A stretch of 64,000 nt of DNA from Ascoidea asiatica (taxonomy: Eukaryota > Ascomycota > Saccharomycetes > Ascoideales > Ascoideaceae), in NCBI GenBank assembly GCA_001600695.1, contig BCKQ01000001.1:1044432-1108431 (forward strand), in the 5' to 3' direction. Of this stretch, positions 1 through 8,677 are shown piece after piece. The notes beneath the pieces are model-generated. The model did no database searches and was not told the origin of the DNA. It was given only the letters and a program-made list of their open reading frames with translations. Numbering within the stretch: position 1 is the first letter of the stretch; each line of letters opens with the position of its first letter. A program made the translations under genes and the position numbers.

Positions 1-716
1 TGTTGTTGTGGTAAATTGAATTGATTAGTTAAATCTGCTAAAGAATTATTTAAATTTAAATTATTTGAAGAATATTCAAAAGAAGTTCTTTGATTTGAAA
101 AATCATTATTATTAATATTATTGATATTATTTTGATTATTTAAAGAATTTAATAATAAATTTGAAGCTTCTGGATCATTTTTTGAAATAAATTTTTCATT
201 TTGTTTAACTAATTTTTTACTTATATATAAATTAATTAAATAATATATTAATAAGAATATTAAAAATACACCTAATATTAAACCAATAATCACAAAAAAT
301 AAACCAGAAGGTGTAGAAGATCTAATTATATAAGGATTATCGGAATTTGGGGGTATTGTTACAGAAGGAGTTGGAACTTGAGAAGAAGATGATAAGGTTG
401 GCATACTTGAAGTAGAAGAAGCCTTTGATGTAGTTGAAGAGGAAGATGAAGTTGTTTTAGTTATTGAGGACGATTTCGAGGTGGAAGAAGATGTAGAAGA
501 GGATGTAGAAGAGGATGAAGAGGATGTAGTTGTTGTTGATTTAGATGTAGAAGATGTCGAAGAAGTTGAATCTGTAGATGATGTAGATGATGTTGAAGAT
601 GTTGAATCTGTAGTTGTTGTTGAAGAAGAACTAGTTGTTGATGAAACTTCTGTTTCTGTTGCAGTATCTGTTGCAACATCACTATCTGTTGCAGTATCAG
701 TATCGGAAGTCGTCAT
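1..716 (-). CDS. Ser/Thr-rich single-pass membrane protein, Csi2/Tda7-like, C-terminus cut by window edge
   Basis: The frame starts at ATG 716-714; an in-frame TAA at 728-726 rules out an earlier start. It is open to the left edge (238 codons). Residues 1 to about 125 are almost entirely Ser, Thr and Asp, a likely O-glycosylated stalk, with no N-terminal signal peptide. A conserved-looking juxtamembrane stretch with NPYIIRSSTPSG leads into one hydrophobic helix at about 139-163, then a basic and Asn-rich cytoplasmic part. Ser/Thr stalk, NP(Y/F) plus TPSG and one span resemble the fungal Csi2/Tda7 group of cell-surface or vacuolar proteins of unclear function; that match is from memory. A Mid2-like wall sensor is the alternative. 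The C-terminus is missing. Confidence 0.6.
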   Translation of the reverse strand, partial: MTTSDTDTATDSDVATDTATETEVSSTTSSSSTTTTDSTSSTSSTSSTDSTSSTSSTSKSTTTTSSSSSSTSSSTSSSTSKSSSITKTTSSSSSTTSKASSTSSMPTLSSSSQVPTPSVTIPPNSDNPYIIRSSTPSGLFFVIIGLILGVFLIFLLIYYLINLYISKKLVKQNEKFISKNDPEASNLLLNSLNNQNNINNINNNDFSNQRTSFEYSSNNLNLNNSLADLTNQFNLPQQ

Positions 717-1468
717 TATATTAGATTATGTATTAGAAAATGATTATTTTGAATAATGTATCTTGTTATATAATGAATATTATAATGAATATTATTTTTT
801 GAATATCAATTTAAAGAAAGAAAGTAATTATTGATTGAAATTTGGAATAAAATTTGAAATGTTTAAAGAAATAGACTAGGATTTGAAATTTTTTTTAGAA
901 TAAGAAAAATAGAATATATTTATTCATTTGTTTGATGATTCTGTTAATTGAATTTTTACCTATTCTTAAAATATACTGTATAATTAATCACTGAATTATG
1001 GTGAAGTAATTGATTCAAAGATTTATTGTTAAAAAAATAGGTATGAAAAAGTGTATATTTATTATCAAAGATTGAATCAGAGCCAAAATTAGCACTAGAT
1101 ACGTACTTAGAAGGAGGCATTCGCGCGTATAACACCAGAAGAAAGCTAATTCTGAGAGGGCTGTACACCAATATTACGGGCATGGCCCACTCTTTGAATC
1201 GTCAACCTAAAGAAAAGTGTGTTAACCAGCTTTATCAACACCATAAAACAGTTAACAAAGAGTTCCAAAGGGCTCTGGGTCCTGAGCAGCGGTATTTCGG
1301 TACAGCACCCAGTATTTCTGGACCCAGTGTACCGCTTACCAGTTTTCTTGTTCGTAAAGACCCACCTCAGCCACCAAAAATTGCAAACCACATATCTGGC
1401 GTCAATAAAAATCTCAAAAAGCAAATTTCCCTTCCTAAAAAACACTTCAAAAATCTTGTTAGAAAACA
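717..1468. other. Intergenic, upstream of the membrane-protein gene and of tRNA-Cys
   Basis: The stretch to about 1080 is A/T-rich and featureless. From about 1090 to 1468 base composition is more even and all frames are unusually open, but no frame has convincing coding character. The mixed-composition block directly abuts the tRNA-Cys gene and could be a decayed insertion. I see no LTR ends or target duplication. Confidence 0.4.
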
Positions 1469-1540
1469 GCACGCTTGGCGCAGTGGTAGCGCAGCAGATT
1501 GCAAATCTGTTGGTCCTTAGTTCGAACCTGAGAGCGAGCT
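1469..1540 (+). tRNA. tRNA-Cys (anticodon GCA)
   Basis: A full cloverleaf can be drawn. The acceptor strand is 1469-1475, the D arm has GCGC/GCGC around AGTGGTA, and the anticodon stem GCAGA/TCTGT encloses loop TTGCAAA with GCA at 1501-1503. The T stem CTTAG/CTGAG encloses TTCGAAC, the acceptor 3' strand is 1533-1539, and discriminator T is at 1540. It is very close to the tRNA-Cys I recall from S. cerevisiae. There is no intron. A run of five T at 1543-1547 is the Pol III terminator. Oddity: the third acceptor pair is A1471 opposite A1537, a mismatch; all other stem positions pair. Confidence 0.93.
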
Positions 1541-1682
1541 TCTTTTTATATATATATATAAAGTTATATTTAATATGTGTTATTCTCTTTTTTTATTACC
1601 ATCAGGTTTTTATTTTTGAATCGATAAAGTTATAAAGATATACAAAAAAAAGATAAAATGTTAAAAGCAGAACAAAAAAGAA

Positions 1683-1755
1683 TGCCTTCAGCCTGATTCG
1701 AACAGACGATCTCCTCATTACTAGTGAGGTGCCTTACCAACTTGGCCATAAAGGC
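1683..1755 (-). tRNA. tRNA-Thr (anticodon AGT)
   Basis: On the minus strand the acceptor GCCTTTA pairs with TGAAGGC followed by discriminator A. The anticodon stem CCTCA/TGAGG encloses loop CTAGTAA, giving anticodon AGT at 1722-1720 (Thr, A34 normally becoming inosine). The T loop is TTCGAAT. There is no intron, and a run of T (A 1674-1679 on the plus strand) follows as Pol III terminator. It faces the tRNA-Cys gene, 142 bases away. Confidence 0.93.
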
Positions 1756-3269
1756 TTTCCTTGTTTTTCAAAAAAGATATGCATGTAACCCTCTGTAAGC
1801 ATTACTGTTTGTATAAAATTTCAAACAAAAAACACGTGGTTCGGATAAATCGATGACCAAAAATGAAAAACAAAGAAACTTTAAAAATAAAATTAGAAAC
1901 GAAAACAGAAGTGAAATTAGAAGCATAAAACGAGTTTGAAAACTTACTCCTTTTTTTTCAGATCTGAGCTTTAGAAGTGCCCAGCGCTAGGGCTTAACGA
2001 GTTCTAGAAATTTAAAAAATGTGTGTTGAAGAAAGTGCTTAGAAAGGAGCTTAGGTCCCAAAGCCAAAGTCTCTTGTAGGCTTTGAGGAGGCTGAAGAAC
2101 AAATGTCTAAAGTTAACTCTGGCTGTGGAATTGGGCGAGAGCAGCGAGAATAAAGAGTTGCGTTGAAACGTTACGGCACCAGAGCCCGGTGCTTGAGTGG
2201 CACGCTTGGAGGGTACCTGATTTTCCTTTAAATATGCCTCTGTTTCTTTCTTTGTCCAATTGTCATAAATCAATAATTAATCAAGAAATAATCAATATGA
2301 AACAGAAATACAACAGAAACCTTTTGGAAATAATCTAAGGATCATAAAATTGATCCAGAGATAATCTTCGTGAGTAAGTTCTTCGATTTCTTCAATTCCT
2401 TCACTATTTAATATTCGATTCTCTCGTAACGTGTTGTTGACCTTCTTCATCTTTTCATTATTCTCTTTTTCTTTTTTTCAAAAATTTTTATTGTATTAAG
2501 AATACTCTTAACTTTATCCAATTTTTAAACCTAAAATATCCCAGACTTATAAATAGTAACCACCATAATTAAATCCACAAGATATTTTAAACATTTAAAA
2601 CATTTAAAAAAAAATTTGCAGATTCAAGTAATAGTAAATTATTAAAATAAAATATTAATAAATTTAAAATGATTCAATGAATTTCAGCCTGTTTGGCATT
2701 AAGAGTATTCTTTCTTGTAACGCTTCTTCTTTTTCTTCTTTTTCTGATTATTCTTTTCAATCTCATTATTCAACTACATATTGTACTGTACTTTATAATT
2801 TTATACTTTTATTCATTCTTATTTTCTATTCATTCAATCCAATCAATTAATCAATCCATTATTCATTCAATCTGTACTCTCTTTATAATTTAGTACCTAA
2901 AACCAATCATTGCATTGTTTTAGTATTTAACCATTTAATTAAATTTACTTTTTTAAAATAACCAAAAAACAGAAAGTTTATTTCTACTCCTGATTTTATA
3001 AAAATAAATTACTTTTTTTAATTTATTCAACATATTATTTTAATTTTAATGAATGAAAATTTAAAATTATAAATAATAACTATTTTCTTCATTATTTTTT
3101 TTGTCCTCTATTGAAAAATTTTCCTTAATTTATTAATTTAATTTTATTTGATTTTATATTATTTATATTATTCATATTTTTGTTTTTTAAATACTTTTAA
3201 TAAATTCCTTCATAAGTCAATTTCCATTAAATTCATCATCATCAATCAAATAAATTTAAAATTATAATA
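1756..3269. other. Intergenic between tRNA-Thr and the chitinase gene
   Basis: A G+C-richer block at about 1950-2230 lies beside the tRNA gene. The rest is A/T-rich with pyrimidine tracts and short ATTCA/AATCA repeats near 2820-2870. No credible gene was found. The last few hundred bases before 3270 presumably hold the chitinase promoter and 5' UTR; I see no definite factor site. Confidence 0.4.
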
Positions 3270-4502
3270 ATGAAACAGTTTTATATACTCTTTTTAAGTT
3301 TTTGTTCATTAATAAATACAGTTTTATCAACATCAACCTTTGATAAAACTTCAAATGCTAATGTTGCTGTATATTGGGGTCAGAATACTATAAGTACTTT
3401 AACAAATAATAAAACTTATGAAAGTTCTTTAGCAACTTATTGTGAATCTGATTCTGTTGATATAATTTTATTAGCTTTTATGGATGTATTTCCAGGTACA
3501 AATTCAATTCCAACTTTAACTTTTTCATCTGGTGAATTTTCAAATACTTATAAATCAACAATTAAATCTTTACAATCTGGAATTTTAACTTGTCAAGATA
3601 ATGGTAAAATTGTTTTATTATCTTTAGGTGGTGAAAGTACCGGTTATGGATTCTCTTCAAATTCTGAAGCTAAATCTTATGCAACTATATTATGGGAATT
3701 ATTTGGTGAAATTGATTCTGATTCAAATTCAACTGATAATAGACCTTTTGGTACTTCAATTATTGATGGTTTTGATTTTGATATTGAAAATGACAATCAA
3801 ACAGGTTACGTTTCTTTAATTTCTGAATTACAAACTATTTTTGATGATAAGGGTTCAAAAGATTATTATATTTCTGCTGCTCCACAATGTCCATATCCTG
3901 ATGAAAATGTTGGACAAATTTTAAATCAATCAAGTCTTGATTTTGTTTTTGTTCAATTTTATAATAATGAAGCAAATTGTGATGCAAATACTCAATATTT
4001 TAATTGGGATACTTGGGCAACTTATGCTTCAAGTGTTAGTAAAAACGATGATGTTAAAATATTTCTTGGTTTAGCAGGTTCTGAAGATGCTGCTTCTTCT
4101 GGTTTCATAAATTCTTCTTCAACTTTAGAATCAAAAATTACAATTGCAAGTAAAAATGATTCTTTTGGTGGTGTTATGCTTTGGGATGCTTCTGTAAGTT
4201 TTAATACAACTTTAGATGATGAATTATATGTTGATATAGTTAAAGAAACTGTTTCTAATGTAACTGGTACTGATGATGGAAGTACTGATGATGATGATGA
4301 TGATGATACTACTTATACCTCTGGAAGTAGTTCCTATGTTTGTACTGCAACAAGCAATTGCTTTTTTCAATATGGATCTTCAACATCTTCTTCTAGTTCT
4401 AGTAGTAGTTCTGGAATTGCCATGGGACAGAATGATTTAGTTTCATACTCATTTGGATTCTCCTTATTTTCAACAATCATAATGCTCTTTAACTTAATTT
4501 GA
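3270..4502 (+). CDS. GH18 endochitinase, secreted and probably GPI-anchored
   Basis: The 410-residue protein hydrolyses beta-1,4 linkages in chitin at the cell surface and is likely to act in septum cleavage or wall remodelling. A signal peptide covers residues 1 to about 20. A family 18 barrel follows: N-terminal strand ANVAVYWGQN, a LLSLGGE strand at 115-122, and the catalytic motif DGFDFDIE at 166-173 with acid/base Glu173. The catalytic domain ends near 325. An acidic Asp run, two Cys and a Ser-rich linker come next, then a hydrophobic C-terminal end of about 18 residues preceded by Ser/Gly, as in GPI-attachment signals. There is no chitin-binding domain. Anchoring resembles Candida Cht2-type enzymes rather than soluble S. 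cerevisiae Cts1. The start is the first ATG and sits in an A-rich context. Confidence 0.9.
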   Translation: MKQFYILFLSFCSLINTVLSTSTFDKTSNANVAVYWGQNTISTLTNNKTYESSLATYCESDSVDIILLAFMDVFPGTNSIPTLTFSSGEFSNTYKSTIKSLQSGILTCQDNGKIVLLSLGGESTGYGFSSNSEAKSYATILWELFGEIDSDSNSTDNRPFGTSIIDGFDFDIENDNQTGYVSLISELQTIFDDKGSKDYYISAAPQCPYPDENVGQILNQSSLDFVFVQFYNNEANCDANTQYFNWDTWATYASSVSKNDDVKIFLGLAGSEDAASSGFINSSSTLESKITIASKNDSFGGVMLWDASVSFNTTLDDELYVDIVKETVSNVTGTDDGSTDDDDDDDTTYTSGSSSYVCTATSNCFFQYGSSTSSSSSSSSSGIAMGQNDLVSYSFGFSLFSTIIMLFNLI

Positions 4503-5721
4503 GGTACCTCTTGATTTTAATTTTGAAACTTTCCTAGAAAAGTTTTGTTAAAAACTAAAAAGACTAGAGAAATTATATTTCTACTTTTATTTATTTCCGG
4601 TTTCCTTTTTTTTGTTTTTACTTTTGTTTCATTGATTCCGATATTGCTAACAGTCATTCTCCTCATTAAGCTCATTGAATGCTTCTTTTTTTTTAAAATT
4701 TTTTTTTTTCATCTTCAATGGTGTTTCATCTTCTTGTTTTGGATATCCTTTATTATTTATATTTTCTCATATTTTCAGGTGTTTATTGTATATCTTTATT
4801 TTGGTGGTTTTTATGTTTTCTTTAAAATTTTTTTCATAAAAATTGCATTTTCATTTATTGAGTTTTAATATACTTAATTTGTTCATAATTTTTTAAAAAA
4901 GAATATATATATATATATATATATAAAAATAAATTCAAAGTATTGATTAAGATCTTCTCAATAGTTATACTTATAATCTATAGAGAAAGTAAAATATAGA
5001 AATTAAAAAGTTCACATACAATATTTTAAGTAAAAGAAAGAAAAATGAGTAAAAGTAAAATCAATAAACATATAAGTAGGCTTTTACGATATTTAAAAAA
5101 AAAATTCCCAAATCGATTTGAAAAGTAATGCATAGAATTTAAGCATTGAAAGCTATTACTTATTTAATAACAATGAGTCCAGTTTCAAATACATTGTTGG
5201 TTCTTTACTACTTAAGTCGTATGCTAAAGCACAGTTCCCATCTTGAAGCCAATTTTCATTGAAATTATCCAGCATATACCAATCAGATCAAGAAAATTTC
5301 CTTTTCTAACATTAAATATTATAAACTGATCTGTAACATATTTTATTCAATTGCCTATTGCACCACCGAAATACTATTAATCCTAATTGATATTTCATTC
5401 AAATTACATTTTAGTTACTATTTTATGGTTTTTTTTGCATTTCACTGCTATTTTCAATGCTTTTTTTGTATCTGGGTTTGTTTTTGTTTGGTTCTCGGGC
5501 ACAGAAAAGAAGCCAGACTGAGTTCCATTACCCGGGCGGAAAGTCAAACTAGCTCCAAAACACCTTTTTTGATTTCGAGTGTAAGCACCGAATCTGAGAA
5601 GTAATGCCAGTTAGAACAGATAAGTCAAGAACAAGATCCAGATGTAAAAGTGCCATAGATAGCTATTGGTTATTATTCCTCAATTCAATTCAGATTATAA
5701 TCTTGCTTTTTTACAAGTAAT
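4503..5721. other. Intergenic, 3' of chitinase and promoter of GEF1
   Basis: T-rich 3' DNA is followed by an (AT)n run at about 4903-4926 and A/T-rich sequence. A G+C-richer patch at 5490-5660 carries a Reb1-type site (listed separately). No gene is supported. Confidence 0.5.
5528..5534 (+). promoter_or_regulatory. Reb1-type site TTACCCG upstream of GEF1
   Basis: The exact TTACCCG core, followed by GG, lies about 190 bases before the GEF1 ATG in a small G+C-rich patch. Reb1 sites of this form set nucleosome-free promoters in yeasts. The assignment rests on the core match and position. Confidence 0.5.
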
Positions 5722-8154
5722 ATGGTAGCATCTAATTCATATCAGTCTGATGATTTGCTTTCTTTGCGAACTCTTGATGATGCTTCAGCTACAAGTTCAG
5801 ATCAATTACTCTTTGAGATTGATAACGACGTAAACGAAGAAGACAACAATGGTTTAGATTCTAGATCTACTAATGAAAATAATTTTTTTGATTCAAATAA
5901 TATACATGCTAATCAAAAAGTAAGTGATGATAATTTTTCAACTAATGATCCAAATTTTCAAGATATTATACATAATAAAACTAAAGGGTTCAATAATTTC
6001 ATCACTGTTGATTGGGTTGATGATCAAAAATCTGAAAATGAGAAAAAATTATTAACTTTTGAAAGAATTTATTTCAGGAATAATAAAATATCTTCATTTT
6101 TTTTACATATTGTTACATCTTCACAATCTTGGTTAATTTTAACTTTAATTGGTATACTGATTGGTTTAATAGCGGCTTCCTTGAATATAATAACAGAGTT
6201 TTTAGCAGATATAAAATCTGGTCATTGTAAAAATCACATTTATTTAAATAAATCTTTTTGTTGTTGGGGGGAGAATGATGAAAATAATCTGAATTGTTCT
6301 AATTGGTCAAATTGGTCTCCTTTTGGATTTTTTAATTATTTGATTTTTATTTGTTTTTCTTTAATTTTAGCTTTTTCTTCTGCAATTCTAGTTAAATTTT
6401 ATGCTCCTTTTGCTGCTGGTTCTGGTATATCCGAGATAAAATGTATTATTGCAGGTTTTCAAATGGATGGATTTTTAAATTTTTGGACTTTAATAATTAA
6501 AACAATTGCTTTACCGGTAGCAATATCTTCTGGTTTAAGTGTTGGAAAAGAAGGTCCAAGTGTACATTATGCTGCTTGTGTTGGAAATTTTGTTGTTAAT
6601 TTAGTCAATAAAAATAATAGAAGTTCAAGACAGCAAAAAGAATATTTAACAGCTGCAACCGCAGCCGGAGTTGCTGTGGCTTTTGGGTCTCCAATGGGTG
6701 GTGTTTTATTTTCTGTTGAAGAAATTTCAAGTATTTATCAATTATCAACAATGTGGAAATCTTATTTCTGTTCTTTAGTTGCAACATCTGTATTATCCAT
6801 TATGAATCCATTTAGAACAGGTCAATTAGTTATATTTCAAGTTAAATATGATCAAAACTGGCATGTATTTGAGATACCAATTTTTATATTATTAGGCATA
6901 TTTGGTGGTTTATATGGAATTGTTGTGAGTAAGTTTCATATACAGGTTGTAAGTTTAAGAAAAAGATATCTTTCAAAGTATGGGGTTGAAGAAGTTTTAG
7001 CCTTAACTTTTATAACAACTGCAACTTCTTATTTTAATGAGTTTTTAAGATTAGATATGACTGAAAGTATGCAAATTTTATTTCATGAATGTGGTGTTGG
7101 TTGGGAACATTTTACTTGTGATCCAAAAAATCCAAAATTCTCTCATGTTTTATCTTTATTATATGCAACAGTTATTAGAATGGTTTTAATTATTTTTTCA
7201 TATGGATGTAAAGTTCCTGCAGGAATTTTTATTCCTTCAATGGCAGCTGGTGCTACTTTTGGTAGAGCTATTGGTGTTATAACTCAACATATATATTCTA
7301 AATATCCAAATTCAAGTATTTTTCAAACATGTTTACCTGATGTTCCTTGTGTTGTACCAGGTACATATGCGTTTATTGGAGCCGCTGCTGCTCTTAGTGG
7401 TATAACTAATTTAACTATTACTTGTGTTGTTGTAATGTTTGAATTGACAGGTGCATTAAGATTTGTTATACCAACGATGATTGCTGTTGCCATTACAAAA
7501 GCAATTAATGATAAATTTGGAAAAGGTGGAATAGCAGATCAAATGATAAAATTTAATGGATTACCATTTATAGATCCAAAAGAAGAGCATAACTTCAATA
7601 ATCAACCAAGCTTTAATGCTATGACAAAACATACATTATGCCTTACTACAAAAGGATTAAAATTATTCAATATCAATAAATTATTATCTGAAACTGATTT
7701 TCAATCTTTTCCAATAATAGAATTCACCGAAGTTGAAGAAAATAATATCAAAGTAAAAAAGCCTGTGCTTTATGGCTCAATATCAAGAAATGAAATCATA
7801 AAATGTATAAAATTTCAGCATTATAGTGCTATTGATGAGCAGACTAATAATAGCGAATTATTACAATTAGATGTTGATTGCTTTTTCAAAAAATTTGAAA
7901 ATTTGAATAATTTTACTAATAGCTTCATAGATTTCTCAGAATCGGTCAACATATCGCCATTAACAATTTATGGAATTACACCTTTGGAGAGAACCTGTGA
8001 GATTTTTTATAAAATTGGACCTAGGGCTTTATATGTCAAGGATAAAGGTTTTTTCGCAGGATTGATAACTAGAAAAGACATTTTGAGATACGAATTTTAT
8101 CTTGAAGAAATCGAAGAAAAAGTCAAGCAAAATGAAACAGAATTAACTATCTGA
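5722..8154 (+). CDS. GEF1: CLC-type chloride/proton exchanger, Gef1 homologue
   Basis: The 810-residue protein belongs to the CLC family; Gef1 acts in Golgi, endosomal and vacuolar membranes in chloride and copper/iron homeostasis. An acidic, Asn-rich cytoplasmic N-tail covers residues 1-115. The membrane core of many helices (about 133-610) carries the three chloride-filter motifs: GSGISE at 233-238, GKEGP at 275-279 with gating Glu277, and GIFIP at 501-505. An EE pair at 333-334 in GVLFSVEE sits where exchangers have the internal proton glutamate, so this should be a 2Cl-/H+ antiporter. Two C-terminal CBS regions follow (about 640-700 and 740-800). S. cerevisiae Gef1 is about 780 residues, so length fits. 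A CTG codon at residue 146 lies in the first helix, supporting CTG as Leu. Confidence 0.95.
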   Translation: MVASNSYQSDDLLSLRTLDDASATSSDQLLFEIDNDVNEEDNNGLDSRSTNENNFFDSNNIHANQKVSDDNFSTNDPNFQDIIHNKTKGFNNFITVDWVDDQKSENEKKLLTFERIYFRNNKISSFFLHIVTSSQSWLILTLIGILIGLIAASLNIITEFLADIKSGHCKNHIYLNKSFCCWGENDENNLNCSNWSNWSPFGFFNYLIFICFSLILAFSSAILVKFYAPFAAGSGISEIKCIIAGFQMDGFLNFWTLIIKTIALPVAISSGLSVGKEGPSVHYAACVGNFVVNLVNKNNRSSRQQKEYLTAATAAGVAVAFGSPMGGVLFSVEEISSIYQLSTMWKSYFCSLVATSVLSIMNPFRTGQLVIFQVKYDQNWHVFEIPIFILLGIFGGLYGIVVSKFHIQVVSLRKRYLSKYGVEEVLALTFITTATSYFNEFLRLDMTESMQILFHECGVGWEHFTCDPKNPKFSHVLSLLYATVIRMVLIIFSYGCKVPAGIFIPSMAAGATFGRAIGVITQHIYSKYPNSSIFQTCLPDVPCVVPGTYAFIGAAAALSGITNLTITCVVVMFELTGALRFVIPTMIAVAITKAINDKFGKGGIADQMIKFNGLPFIDPKEEHNFNNQPSFNAMTKHTLCLTTKGLKLFNINKLLSETDFQSFPIIEFTEVEENNIKVKKPVLYGSISRNEIIKCIKFQHYSAIDEQTNNSELLQLDVDCFFKKFENLNNFTNSFIDFSESVNISPLTIYGITPLERTCEIFYKIGPRALYVKDKGFFAGLITRKDILRYEFYLEEIEEKVKQNETELTI

Positions 8155-8677
8155 TTATATTTTAGATAAGTTCTTATTCGTTCCGGAAGTATTTTCTATT
8201 ATACTTATTTTTACACCCAAAAAATTCCTGAAAGTATTCACTTGAATTAGCATTCTTGGAATTCTATTCAAAGAAAACTACACAAAATCATAGATTCAAT
8301 TAATTGGTTCTTAACCTGGAGTAGATGATAACTTTCCAAAGATCTTGTAATTGGTAGAATGTATGTGTTCGGCAATCAATTATATTGGATGCCTTTTTTA
8401 TAAATCGAGATTAATTATCGACTACTTGAAAATAAGTATCTTTAACTTTTTTTAAGTATTTTAAACTAATAAAATTTATGTAAATCTATTTATTTTAAAA
8501 GATCAGAGAAAATGCAAAAAAACAAAAGAGCAGTAAGTGTATAAAAATATGAGGAAAATTATAGACATTAAAACAATAAAAAAATAAACTGTATATAAAT
8601 TGAAAAAAAAAGCGAATCATAAAAGTAATTATTTGAAAAATGTAAAGTATGACAAAATGCTGTTACATAAAAATATT
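8155..8677. other. Convergent intergenic between GEF1 and the arrestin gene
   Basis: A/T-rich 3' flanks of two convergent genes. No repeat, RNA gene or reading frame of note was seen. Confidence 0.5.

Noticed and set aside
481-756. Acidic plus-strand frame of Glu/Asp/Val
   Set aside because: It is the antisense of the Ser/Thr-rich stalk of the truncated membrane protein.
1182-1520. Plus-strand open frame beginning MAHSLNRQPK next to tRNA-Cys
   Set aside because: It runs into the tRNA gene, the other frames are equally open because of base composition, and no motif is recognisable.
2004-2273. Minus-strand frame starting IYDNWTKKETEAYL, reminiscent of an Ish1 repeat
   Set aside because: It has no ATG, a TAA lies two codons upstream, there is no splice acceptor between them, and the rest of the frame shows nothing. 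The resemblance is probably chance.
4545-4868. Phe/Ile-rich open frame after the chitinase gene
   Set aside because: T-rich 3' DNA gives Phe and Ile by composition; it lacks a proper ATG and conserved features.
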